From positions 332,531 through 377,108 of the forward strand of contig BJOX01000183.1 in NCBI GenBank assembly GCA_009731375.1: 44,578 nt of DNA. The letters are read 5' to 3'. Each line of letters opens with the position of its first letter. Within the stretch, counting starts at the first letter, position 1. This stretch comes from Paulinella micropora (Eukaryota > Cercozoa > Imbricatea > Euglyphida). The position numbers were made by a program, and so were the translations under genes. Positions 1 to 15,550 of the stretch are shown here, piece after piece. The notes beneath the pieces were generated by a model, which was given only the letters and a program-made list of their open reading frames with translations, ran no database searches and had not been told where the DNA came from.

Positions 1-91
1 GGGGGGGTGGAGGACCTCGAACAAGGGTATTGGAGGCTTATGTCCGTTGAGGATATGCCATTAGCTGCATCAGTACGCCTCAGATATAGTA
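1..91 (+). mobile_element. 3' end of ATT-associated retroelement, copy 1
   Basis: This stretch is cut off by the window start. It is nearly identical, with one visible base difference, to 1527-1616, and both copies end at the same base (GATATAG) and pass directly into (TAT)n/(ATT)n repeats. A shared 3' end followed by a simple-repeat tail is typical of non-LTR retrotransposons or SINEs. No coding sequence is visible, so the family is inferred only from the shared terminus. Confidence 0.5.
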
Positions 92-176
92 TTATTATTA
101 TTATTATTATTATATTATGATTATTATGATTATTATGATTATTATGATTATTATGATTATTATGATCATGATCATG

Positions 177-271
<95 letters not shown>
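92..271. repeat. (ATT)n microsatellite with ATG/ATC variants
   Basis: Almost pure trinucleotide repeat with a block of TTATGA variants. Similar blocks at 536-577 and 846-1135 separate the SINE copies; the last is compound, with ATT, GATTAT, ATC and TAC segments. The long poly-Ile, poly-Tyr and poly-Asn reading frames here are repeat artefacts. Confidence 0.95.
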
Positions 272-535
272 GGACACCGTGATAGCCCAGTGGTCAAGTT
301 CTACCATCTGGGCCCTGTCGCCAGTTCGATTCCCGTCGGTGCCACCAGTATTTTCATTGAACATACCGGTCTATTTCTCAGTATTTTCATTGAACATACC
401 GGCCCGTCTGGAAGTGTTGGAACTGCCCTTGCGGGGGGGTCATTAGAGCTTATCGTCAATTCTTCGTACTCCCCTCACGGGTGAGACGATGGAGGCGCAT
501 GTGCAGAAATGCATCAGCCATTGACAGAGAAGCAC
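272..535 (+). mobile_element. tRNA-derived SINE, copy 1
   Basis: The head looks like a tRNA gene. It has an A box TAGCCCAGTGG at 283-293 and a B box GTTCGATTC at 324-332, followed by CGGTGCC and ACCA, so a 3' acceptor strand and CCA-like end are recognisable. The 5' strand GACACCG pairs with it at six of seven positions. There is a three-base insertion before the A box and a poor T stem, so it is not a working tRNA. The body contains a 24-base internal duplication (TATTTTCATTGAACATACCG). The 3' end GAAGCAC runs into (TAT)n. It would be transcribed by RNA polymerase III and moved by a partner LINE (inference). Confidence 0.75.
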
Positions 536-573
<38 letters not shown>

Positions 574-577
574 GTAT

Positions 578-845
578 GGACACCGTGATAGCCCAGTGGT
601 CAAGTTCTACCATCTGGGCCCTGTCGCCAGTTCGATTCCCGTCGGTGCCACCAGTATTTTCATTGAACATACCGGTCTATTTCTGGACCAGTATTTTCAT
701 TGAACATACCGGCCCGTCTGGAAGTGTTGGAACTGCCCTTGCGGGGGTGTCATTAGAGCTTATCGTCAATTCTTCGTACTCCCCTCACGGGTGAGACGAT
801 GGAGGCGCATGTGCAGAAATGCATCAGCCATTGACAGAGAAGCAC
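578..845 (+). mobile_element. tRNA-derived SINE, copy 2
   Basis: Same element as 272-535, with A box at 589-599 and B box at 630-638. It differs from copy 1 by a four-base insertion (GGAC) between the two internal repeats and by very few substitutions. It is also flanked on both sides by (ATT)n, which supports insertion into, or tailing by, this microsatellite. Confidence 0.75.
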
Positions 846-857
846 TATTATTATTAC

Positions 858-897
<40 letters not shown>

Positions 898-999
898 GTG
901 ATTATGATTATTATGATTATTATGATTATTATGATTATTATGATTCTGATTATTATGATTATTATTATTATTATTATTATTATCATCATCATCATTATC

Positions 1000-1038
<39 letters not shown>

Positions 1039-1085
1039 TACTACTACTACTACTACTACTACTATTATTATTATTATTATTATTA

Positions 1086-1135
<50 letters not shown>

Positions 1136-1616
1136 GGAGTGTTGACTGTGACATATTTGAGGGAAATCCCGATGAAAAAACCTAGTCACACTTGCTAAAC
1201 AGAGTTCCAGCCCAATGGCCTCAAGGCGTTAAACTGTGACGCCAACTCATAACCCTTTGGTGGTAGATGCTGGGGAGGAGGGTCGTTGCGCGCGTAAAAG
1301 ATCTTAAACTCCGCATATGCTGGTTGATAGCCCAGGACCCAGCAGACACCAGATTGTTATGGGTGGGGTTTCGAGGCAGCTCTAGCAACCGCGCTTGGTG
1401 TATGCACTTGCACATTCGGTGACGTCTTGCAAGAGGTTGCTGGGACTGCGGAATAACCTCGGCTTAGTGCAGTCTTGCCCTCAGGAGCTCCATCGGTGGC
1501 CCCGATCATCAGGCGAGAGACTGACACGGGGGGGTGGAGGACCTCGAACAAGGGTATTGGAGGCTTATGTCCGTTCAGGATATGCCATTAGCTGCATCAG
1601 TACGCCTCAGATATAG
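1136..1616 (+). mobile_element. ATT-associated retroelement tail, longer copy
   Basis: About 480 bases of non-repetitive DNA between (ATT)n at 1135 and (ATT)n at 1617. Its last 90 bases match 1-91. No convincing reading frame crosses it, so it is read as the 3' untranslated part of a 5'-truncated element. It could be a longer SINE. Confidence 0.5.
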
Positions 1617-1780
1617 TATTATTATTATTATTAATGAGAATATGATGCAGCTGCGAGCCCAACATGTGGTGCACGAAAGAAGATGACGCACAGGTCTAAC
1701 ATGCGTTCATACATACATACATACAAACATACATACATACACATATACATACGTAAATGCACACATGCACACACACATGC

Positions 1781-1862
<82 letters not shown>

Positions 1863-1967
1863 CTATCTACATCCGTATTAACATACATCACTCGGAAATT
1901 ACTGAACGCAGTGACAATCATCTCTTCTTTTTATCGACCTATCTATCTCACTTTGTGCACGACGCAG
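1617..1967. repeat. CATA and (GATA)n repeats upstream of the SMYD-like exon
   Basis: CATA repeats (about 1708-1750) and (GATA)n (1781-1862) with short unique stretches at 1633-1700 and 1863-1960. The unique parts may hold decayed copies of the next exon edge (a GTGCACGA...CGCACAG string at 1670-1694 resembles 1955-1970), but this is weak. Confidence 0.6.
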
Positions 1968-2149
1968 ACGCACCGACTGGCATTTCGTGCCCTGCGCGAC
2001 ATCGCAAGCGGTATACATTCATTCAATCATACATACATACATACATACATACATACAGGTGAGCAGCTGTGTTTGGACTATATGAACCTTTCCTCGGAGC
2101 CCCGCCAACTGAGCAGGTGTATATGTATATATATATATATATATATATC

Positions 2150-2188
<39 letters not shown>

Positions 2189-2206
2189 TGAGTGAGTGTG
2201 TGTGTG

Positions 2207-2251
<45 letters not shown>

Positions 2252-2435
2252 CAGCTGTGTGTGGGCTATACGAACTTGTTATCGGAGCCTCGTCAACTAT
2301 AACACACACAAAGACAGAAAGGGAGAGAAGCAGAAACAGCGCCAGAGACAGAGACAGATATAGCTGTGTTTGGACCATATGAACCTGCTCTCGGAACTCC
2401 GCCAACTGAGCAGGTACCCAGAGAGAGAGAGAGAG

Positions 2436-2472
<37 letters not shown>

Positions 2473-2522
2473 TAGATAGAGAGAGGGAGAGAGAGGTACA
2501 CATACACAACATACACACATAC

Positions 2523-2571
<49 letters not shown>

Positions 2572-2872
2572 GAGTGAGAGACTCCGCGTACACGAGGACG
2601 TAACCTCGATTTCTAGCTACCTTTCCTAAATCTGCGCCGGAATGCTGCTGTCATGGAACTCTTTTGGGTGTGACCACCGAACGGAGGTTTTCCAGATTTT
2701 AGTTTTTTTTCCGATTAAAAATTTTTGTTTCCAAGATTTCACCGAGATACGTGTGTGTGTTTTTCGTGCGTAGGCAAACCAGACAGATCTACTTGCGAAC
2801 GTATGGCTTCGAGTGCAACTGCCCGCGCTGCCTGCGGGAGCTGCAGCAAGAAGAAGAAGGAAGGAAATCCCA
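1968..2872 (+). CDS. SMYD-like SET-domain methyltransferase, partial (three exons)
   Basis: Three exons join in frame: 1968-2010, 2059-2116 and 2774-2872. The product reads FRALRDIASGEQLCLDYM, the C-terminal SET motif (alternating-residue RDI, then GEQL and a DY). It continues through LRQLSR-type sequence into a post-SET cluster YGFECNCPRC, the zinc-binding C-x-C-x2-C arrangement that follows SET in SMYD lysine methyltransferases. Intron 1 is only 48 bases (CATA repeats); intron 2 is 657 bases of GA/AT repeats. The N-terminal SET/MYND part is not visible and must lie upstream or outside the window. The exon after 2872 is uncertain: an acceptor at about 2959 would lead into the serine-rich frame. 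Substrate is unknown. SMYD proteins methylate histone and non-histone lysines using S-adenosylmethionine. Confidence 0.72.
2246..2416 (+). repeat. Two downstream copies of SMYD exon 2 end plus donor
   Basis: The exon end at 2062-2118 (AGCTGTGTTTGGACTATATG ... GAGCAG then GT) recurs at about 2250-2300, where the reading frame has decayed to a stop, and at 2358-2416, where it still ends GAGCAG/GTACCC. They lie in the intron and would act as extra 5' splice sites if used. Confidence 0.75.
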
Positions 2873-2958
2873 GTAAGTGCATCCAATCACCAAGAAATTC
2901 GCTCTGCTTTTCCATATTGTTTTACTGTTTATGTTCATTCTGTAGAAAATTTTGTTGC

Positions 2959-3078
2959 AGGGGCGTGCAGCATGAGGAAGAGCACGGCGCTTCTTCTTCT
3001 TCTTCTTCTTCTTCTTCTTCTTCTTCTTCTTCTTCTTCTTCCTCTTCCTCTTCCTCTTCCTCTTCCTCTTCTTCTTCT

Positions 3079-3134
<56 letters not shown>

Positions 3135-3615
3135 TTCTTCTTCTTCTTCTTCTTCCTCTTTTTCTACTTCTTTGGGCAAACCTGGCAGGACATTCACATC
3201 AGTGACAAACGCTCTAGTTGGAATTTCTTATTCTTCTTCTTCTTCTTCTTCTTCGTCTTCTTCTTCTTCTTCTTCTTCTTCTTCTTCTTCTTCTTCTTCT
3301 TCTTCTTCTTCTTCTTCTTCTTTTTCTGCTGCTGCTGCTGCTGCTATTGCTACTACTACCACAACAACATCTTCTTCTTCCTCTTCCTCCTCCTCCTCCT
3401 CCTCCTTCTCCTCCTCCTCTTCTTCTTCTTCTTCTTCTTCTTCTTCTTCTTCTTCTTCTTCTTCTTCTTCCTACTCCTCCTCCTCCTCTTCCTCCTCCTC
3501 CTTGTCATGGTTTTCGTCTTTTTCTGTTTCCTGTAGCCTGTTGCTGCTGCTTGTGTTGCCAGTGCTTGCAGCCGGGCCACTCACTTGGTGGCTGCGGCGG
3601 AGAAAAAACCATTGA
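2959..3615 (+). other. Serine-rich (TTC)n frame, possible SMYD C-terminus
   Basis: An open frame continues from a plausible acceptor (GTTGCAG at about 2958) through GVQHEEEHGAS into long poly-Ser encoded by TTC/TCC repeats. It ends at a TGA (3613-3615) overlapping an AATAAA. The phase matches the end of SMYD exon 3. It may be coding, or simply a pyrimidine-rich intron or 3' region; the repeats leave the frame open in several registers. Confidence 0.3.
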
Positions 3616-3956
3616 ATAAACAATAAAATCAGTAATTAGCTGCAGGTAGTATTAGTACATGTATATACCACGCTGAGACTCTGCGCGAGCGAGACAGAAA
3701 AGAGGGATTGCTAACAAGGGAAGAGACTCCCAAGGGGGAATGCCAGCTACTTGTTGTGGTGTGTGGGAGGTAGTAGTATTCGTTCTTCAATTACTAATAT
3801 TAAAAGTCGTTTAGTGGAAGTTGAAACTTGAAAAAATTTAAGTACTTATGTCAAACCTGCGTTGGTTGATATTTTTACACTAAACGACTGTCGGACGGAG
3901 GCTTTGAGTTGATATTCCAGGATGATAGACTCAATGAATGATTGTGACCTGTCATA
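3616..3956. other. Intergenic stretch with short inverted repeat
   Basis: No gene is seen. AATAAA-like signals at 3615-3630 follow the serine-rich frame. A perfect 11-base inverted repeat, GTCGTTTAGTG near 3807 and CACTAAACGAC near 3880, could form a stem with a loop of about 60-70 bases or mark the ends of a small transposon remnant. Confidence 0.5.
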
Positions 3957-4372
3957 TCAATGATTCAAGTGCCTAAGAGCTGTGGGCTTTTTTTTTTCCC
4001 GCTGAACGCCACCTTTGGCTCCTTTACCCATGGCTCTAACTTTCCTCCTGAGTTTCTGCCTTTCCTTGGTGGGCCCCGGAGTCTCTTCGGGTGCTCCTTT
4101 GCCACCCCCGTCACTTTTCCTTTCTCTCTCCCTTTCTCTCTTTCCTCTCCCTCTCTCCCTTTCTCTCTCCCTTTCTCTCTCTCTCTCTCTCTCTCTCCCT
4201 CTCTCTCTTTCTTTCTCCCTTTCTCTCTCTCCTTTGATTTTTATTTTTTTAACGCACTCAGTGTCTTTTCTCCCTTTGTTTCTCTCTTTTCTTTCTTTTC
4301 TTTCTTTCTTTCTTTGTTTCTTTCTTCTTCTTCTTCTTCTTCTTCTTCTTCTTCTTCTTCTTCTTCTTCTTC

Positions 4373-4404
<32 letters not shown>

Positions 4405-4505
4405 CTTCTTCTTCTTCTTCTTCCCGCCTTTCTTCTCCTTTTCTTCTTTCCTCCTCCTTGGTCTCCTGTTGTTTGTATCTTCAGTTCCGTGCCTTTAGCT
4501 TGCAC
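3957..4505 (-). CDS. Possible basic protein, frame crosses pyrimidine tract
   Basis: On the minus strand a 182-codon frame ends in non-repetitive basic sequence (GAPEETPGPTKERQKLRRKV, then RAMGKGAKGG). Its centre is only poly-Arg and RERE encoded by (GAA/GAG) repeats. The final 50 codons look protein-like, but no domain is recognised and no splice evidence links it to a gene. Confidence 0.2.
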
Positions 4506-4760
4506 TCAGTTCTTTTTCGTTTCCTGTTTCCTTTCTTTTGCCTTCTCCCTTCATTGCACTCTTGCTCTTTTGTCTTCTTTTCTTTTCTCTGTCCTTCTTC
4601 TCTTTGTCGTGACGGTTGCCTCCAGGCTTTCTTTTCTTTCTTCTCACTCCTTCTTTTGTTTCCTTTGTTGTTCTTTGCTTTCGTTCTCTTGCCTCAGTTC
4701 TTATTTCCCATATTTCACCTCTTTTTTCTCTTCTCTACATATACTGTCTGGTATCTCACT
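4090..4760 (+). repeat. CT/TTC polypyrimidine tract
   Basis: Over 600 bases of almost pure pyrimidine on the plus strand: CTCTCT, CTTT and (TTC)n at 4323-4425. Such tracts can form triplex (H-) DNA. No gene is seen in the plus strand here. Confidence 0.9.
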
Positions 4761-4948
4761 TACTCTTCCCACTCATCTCTACGAGTGGCAAGTATTCTCT
4801 ATTAAACAGTGTTTGCGTAAAAAAAAACTACTTATAAAAATGCAGAACACTTGCTCTTTGTCATCGTCGAGGGCTCGGATCAGATCTGATCTCTCTTTTT
4901 GATCGGTGTGCGGGGAGGTGTTCCCGTAGTCTCAACCGTTCATATGCC

Positions 4949-5622
4949 ATGATGCAGTTTTCGGTGAGTCTGGGCATGAGATTCACGAGCACCTCCCGCT
5001 TCTCTGCTCATCATATTGGGAGGCCAGGGAAAATCTCAGCTCAGTATCCGGCCGTTGTGGAGTCACCGTTGAACTTGAAAGTGGGAAGATTATACTTTGA
5101 TGACAATATAGTTATCATCAATGACAGGGGTTTAATGTTTTACCACCCCGCCACCATTCTCTTTGTCGATGGAACTGGTTTGACAGGTGGAAAGAGTGCT
5201 TATAGAAGCATTTCGTTCCTTCCTCAGCAGTTCATCAGATACGTCAACAGCTCTCGGGGTGCCAATTCTACGTATCGATTTTTTTCACAATGGCATGATG
5301 GTGAGAAGCATGAGGCAACATCTGGTGAAGTGTGGATTGACGGCGCCAAGAAACACTTGAGTCGATACTATGCCAGGAAGAGCATGTTAGTCTTGCTGGG
5401 AAACTATCGGAAGTGCTCGGACAAGGCAAGTGGGAGATAAAGATTGTCGCACTGAGGAGAATCAGACGTGGAGAAGAAATTAGATTCGATTACGAGAAAG
5501 AGTTCATCAATCTCCTCAAAAAGGAGTCCACGCCAGGTATTCATGCGTTGAATCTGAAGTCTGTGGAGGATGTAATGCGGTCGCGAGAATTTTGCATGTG
5601 TTATCCTCGGGGGGGGGGGGGG
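4949..5622 (+). CDS. SET-like protein segment, frame changes inside
   Basis: A 163-codon frame (4949-5440) contains QQFIRYVNSSRGANSTYRF, which resembles the (R)(Y/F)(V/I)N-S-(x)-N region of SET domains. A second frame starting near 5375-5413 gives GKWEIKIVALRRIRRGEEIR then FDYEKEF, which resembles the SET C-terminal 'AlRdI..GEEi.fDY' motif. It is followed by a possible post-SET FCMCYPR. The change of frame between about 5300 and 5410 could be a frameshift or a small unresolved intron (GTGAGA at 5301, CAG at about 5374; phase does not fit perfectly). It runs into poly-G and an N gap at 5624. The canonical N-H-S-C is degenerate, so activity is doubtful. Confidence 0.4.
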
Positions 5623-5623
5623 G

Positions 5624-7080
<1,457 letters not shown>

Positions 7081-7095
7081 AGCAGCATCGTCTAG

Positions 7096-8752
7096 GACTT
7101 CTACGAGTGCCCCGGCCCTGACAATTGGTCTCAGGAAAAACGTGCAGATATCTTGTCGCAGCCGTGGCTTTGTGACCACAAGACGTCACTCGTCTCCATG
7201 CTAACTAAGTAAGTAAATAGATAATTGGCATAGGATATCGAGTACTAAGGGAATTCATGATAATATCATATGCCCTAGTTTTTGATATCCTATTACAATG
7301 ATGTATTGACTTACTTAGGTACCCATTTTTAGATTTAAAAAATCTAAAATTGAGGATGCGCGGCCTGACTGGAGAGCGCCGGAAGAGCTTTTAAGTTGCT
7401 TAGCAGGGGATCTGTGCAAAAGGATATACGATCATAATGGAGAAGCTTTCACGCAGGTACTGTTTAACACTCCTGTATGGGAGTTAATTACCGAAACTCG
7501 TCGGTCGCGGTTGGAAGCATCGGTTGTCTTGAAGAGACAAGAGCTAGATAAAAAGTGTGGAGGCAATCACATTCTGTATCGGTCAACCAAAGTTATTCCA
7601 TTTCCGTTGCATTTTCCTTGTCTGCCGAAACAAAGGACAAAATTCAGAGGAAAGGTGATCAATTTTTTTTGCGATGGGATCCAGCATATAACATGAAAGA
7701 TTTTGTCTCGGTAGCGGAAAAACAAGGTTTTCACTTTTATCGACATGTGTATCGGATGTTCAAGGATGTTGGTGTTGATGAGGAGAAGTTGGTGTGGATA
7801 CAGAAGACAGCACAAAAATCATTAGTACCAACACCGAATCTAGTTTGGGTTCCATCTCCAACCAGGTCACGTTGGATCTTTATGGGTGCATTGAATGATG
7901 ATTGTTTTGTATCGAAGTCCGATAAGCCTGAGTTAAAAGAACATCAGGAAACGTTGATCGCAATGGGGGAACAACTTGCTACGGAGTGGGAGAAATGCAG
8001 CATCGTAGTGTCCTCCGTGTTCAGACTGAAGCTAGAGTGTATTCAGCATTTGACGAATTGGGGGCCCAAGGATGGAAGAGGAAGTGATGTGTGCACACCA
8101 GAACATAGGTGGAAGTTCGTGTGGAAAACTGAGTATGGGCCGTACCGCCCTGAAGCTTCACTGGCAGAGGATGTTGAGTTTGATATTTCGACTCATCAGG
8201 ACGGGGAGGCAAAGTTTGGTTCATTGGTTGGGGTTAATCTGTATTAATATTATCCAGTACCGCAATCCAGAAACGGCAAAAAGGGAAGATCACAGTCAGG
8301 CAAGGTAGCACAGATTCAAGTGGCACGTGCACAGAGCGAACTAGCCTGGCAGTTGATGCTGATTTAGCATCTTGTGGGTGTTGTAGCATTGATTCGCCAT
8401 TCGGCAAGATGGCTGCAGAAGCGATGCCAATCACCAAGATATTAATTGCTCAAGACCAAACAAACTTTTTCAGCTCGAAAAGTCAGATGGGTTTCAGCAG
8501 TGTCTGCAAGAGCTAAGTGCAAAAGAAATTCGCTCAGATGATTATGAAGATTTTGCGAATGTTAAGGGATTCAGTGATTACGTTGATAGTATGAAGTTCA
8601 TGTGGTCAGAAGAACCTGGTTGTCTTCAACCAGAATCTGCTACCCCCCAGCCAGGTGATATGAAAGCTATTGATCAGCGCTTATGCCATCAAGGTGGTTA
8701 CGGTGTGAAGGACATCCCACATTTTGCGTTTTATCTCGCACGAGAAGTCTGA
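7096..8752 (+). CDS. Unrecognised AT-richer gene, several exons
   Basis: Exon 7096-7208 (begins DFYECPGPDNWSQEKRADIL) ends CTAACTAA/GTAAGT and joins in phase to an exon starting at 7333 (KFKKSKIEDARPDW). That frame stays open past 7560. Near 7555-7600 the good frame changes by one register and continues to 8245 (RWDPAYNMKDFVSVAEKQGF ... HRWKFVWKTEYGPY). A further exon probably starts at 8472 after TTTTTCAG and runs 93 codons to TGA at 8750-8752, ending HFAFYLAREV. A short exon at about 8258-8306 (YRNPETAKREDHSQAR) may be included. Codons are A/T-rich compared with the kinase. No family is recognised. It may be the 3' part of the SET-like gene upstream. The register change is either an unresolved intron or a disabling frameshift. 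Confidence 0.55.
7204..7321 (+). repeat. Long imperfect inverted repeat inside an intron
   Basis: The left arm from 7204 (CTAAGTAAGT ... ATAGGATATC ... ACTAAGGG) is complementary to the right arm ending at 7321 (CCCTAG ... GATATCCTAT ... ACTTACTTAG) over about 47 bases with roughly 38 matches. The arms coincide with the ends of the 124-base intron 7209-7332: the donor GTAAGT pairs with ACTTAC close to the acceptor. Folding would bring both splice sites together. Confidence 0.8.
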
Positions 8753-9352
8753 GTCACTGCTATGGACAAGCAGCCTTCGAAACCGAAAAGGGCTCGCGAG
8801 GAATTTCCGAAAGTCAGTAGGTCGTTCTCGAAAGGCTACGAAGAAATAATGAAATACATCATACTTTCTGTTTATTTACAGTACAAGTGAAAGTCACGTC
8901 ATTATTATTAAAGACTATAGTGTTAGTCACGTTAAAATTAAGTGTCGTAAACTGCAAAGGGGCACCCTACGCCAATCCCGCGCTGCCGACCCCGCCTCGC
9001 CTCGCAGCGCGTATGAATGAAAAAGCGAACAGTTTAAATGAATGAAAACATTGCTGAAGGGGCGGTCTATATGCAATACTAGACTATATGCTATATGCAG
9101 GTATTGCTTGTTGTCTAGGCACCCAAAGCGTGCGTGTCTGGTTTTTCTGTTGCATTCGCTCAACACTTCCTCATCGCTGGCTTGCCCGAGCAGTCACATT
9201 AAAGATCGCAGGAGTAAGCTATCGAACGGCAAGCACCTACAAAACTCAGGATTGATTGTTGAGGACGCTGAAGCAGCTTCAGGAGAAAGAGAGAGAGAGA
9301 GAGAGACACACAGAGAGAGAGAGAGAGAGAGTTTCTCAGCAAAATAAGGATC
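8753..9352. other. Intergenic, convergent gene ends
   Basis: This lies between the stop of the plus-strand gene (8752) and the stop of the minus-strand kinase (9353). It should hold both 3' untranslated regions. A (GA)n/CA repeat is present at 9286-9332. No clear AATAAA is visible on the minus strand and no further gene is seen. Confidence 0.7.
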
Positions 9353-10722
9353 TCACTTCAAGTGCGTCACGCGTCGGCCCTTGTGGCTTCCCTTGCGCCT
9401 CCCTGCGGGTTTTTCCGCGTGGAAGTTGTGGTTGTCGTGGGGATTGCCATCGAGCTGTTGCTCTTTGTCTGGGCTGCGGCTGCCACTCTCGGCTGCCTTG
9501 GAGTTGGGCGCGGGCCGGAGAGGGGAGCTCGAGTTGTGGATGATAGTCCGGGATGGTCCTTTCGGCGAAGTGTGGCTCATCGACACGATGGGGAAGGGTG
9601 GGTTGAGCGAGGTGGATGCCGCTGCTGCAGGGCCTTGAGTCTTGGGCTGCTTCTGTGGCGACGTCTTCCACAAAGGAAGCAGCGGCGTGGAGTTAGACTT
9701 GATAGCGTCTGAGGCGTTGATGCCGCCGCCGCTGCTGCTGTTGCCACTGCCGCTGTCCGGCCTGTGGCGCTGGTTCGTATTGCTCCTGGACCGGCTGCGG
9801 GTCGACGCTTGCAGTTTCGAGTCTCCAGTCGACTTGTGGTCGGACGAGTCCGAGGACTTGCGGTAACCCCGGTCGGGCGACTTGCGGAAAGTCCTGTGCG
9901 AGCCGGGCGAGCCGGAGATGTGCGGCGGAGAGTGCGGCACGTGGCGCGGGGAGGAGGAGGCGTGCGAGTGTCTGCTCCAGCTGGGAGAAGAGGGGGAGAA
10001 GCTCGAGGAGCTGGTGGAGGAGGAGGAGCTGGTCCGCTTGTACGGTATTGGCAACGGCATCGAGGCGATGTGTGTCGGCCGTATCAAGTTTGGAACCGGC
10101 GGTGAGGCGTTGGCGCGGCGCGGGGACCGGCTGGATTGGGACTGTGATTGTGATTTCGATTGGACGGACAGCACGGTTGGCGCAGTGAACTGTCCGGACA
10201 GATCGGACTGGCCTGATGCAAGCGGATCGGCTGAAGCAGGAGGTGAAGGGGTGGTACGGTGGAACGTGGTAGTAGGAGCTGCCATAAAGGAGGAGGAAGA
10301 TGAAAAGCCTGAGGATGGGGAGGGCGGGCCTGGGGAGGGGGAGGAGGGGTGGGAGTTGTGAGGGGACGAGTGGCGAGAGGAAGGGCGGGAGGTGGAGCGG
10401 GTAAATGGCAGGGGGTAGTGCGAAGGGAGGGAGGAGGAGAGCTTGACGCGAGAGGGCGAGTGGTGGGGAATGTACTGCTGTTGTTGCTGTTGTTGTTGTT
10501 GCTGTTGTTGCCATGATTGTTGTTGCTGTTGTTGTTGTTGTTGTTGTTGTTGGTGGTGGTGATGGTGTTGCTGGTGGTGCAGCTGTGGTTGTTGGAAACC
10601 GTGAGAAAGCACAGGGGAGTAACGGTGCGGTTGGGAGAAGGAGGAGGAGAGGGCAGACGAAGTCGAGGAGGAGGAGGAGGAGGAGGAGGGTATGGCATGC
10701 GGTTGTGAGCTTCGAGACAAAC
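9353..10722 (-). CDS. YAK1: YAK1-like kinase gene, last exon (disordered C-terminus)
   Basis: The exon starts after GCTGGTAG (acceptor), continues the phase of exon 10823-10869 and ends at a stop complementary to 9353-9355. It encodes 455 residues of low-complexity Ser/Pro/His/Gln-rich sequence. This includes a poly-Gln block coded by CAA/CAG at about 10480-10560, many SRSPR-type Ser-Pro and Arg-Ser motifs, and a basic end (GRRKGSHKGRRVTHLK). No domain is seen. The Ser/Pro density suggests a phosphorylated, unstructured tail. The CAG/CAA tract is coding here, unlike the intronic repeats. Confidence 0.8.
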
Positions 10723-10774
10723 CTACCAGCAGATAAATAGATAGATATATAGATAGATAGATAGATAGATAGAC

Positions 10775-10821
<47 letters not shown>

Positions 10822-10822
10822 C

Positions 10823-15544
<4,722 letters not shown>

Positions 15545-15550
15545 GTATAC

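Noticed and set aside
272-350. Functional tRNA gene
   Set aside because: A three-base insertion before the A box, a mismatch in the acceptor stem and a weak T stem, plus a long SINE body and a second copy, mark it as a SINE head.
753-1189. Poly-Ile, poly-Tyr, poly-Asn proteins
   Set aside because: Open in several frames only because ATT/TAC repeats lack stop codons in those frames.
4949-5620. Intact SET methyltransferase
   Set aside because: The motif is split between two frames and the usual N-H-S-C is not intact; kept only as a SET-like segment.
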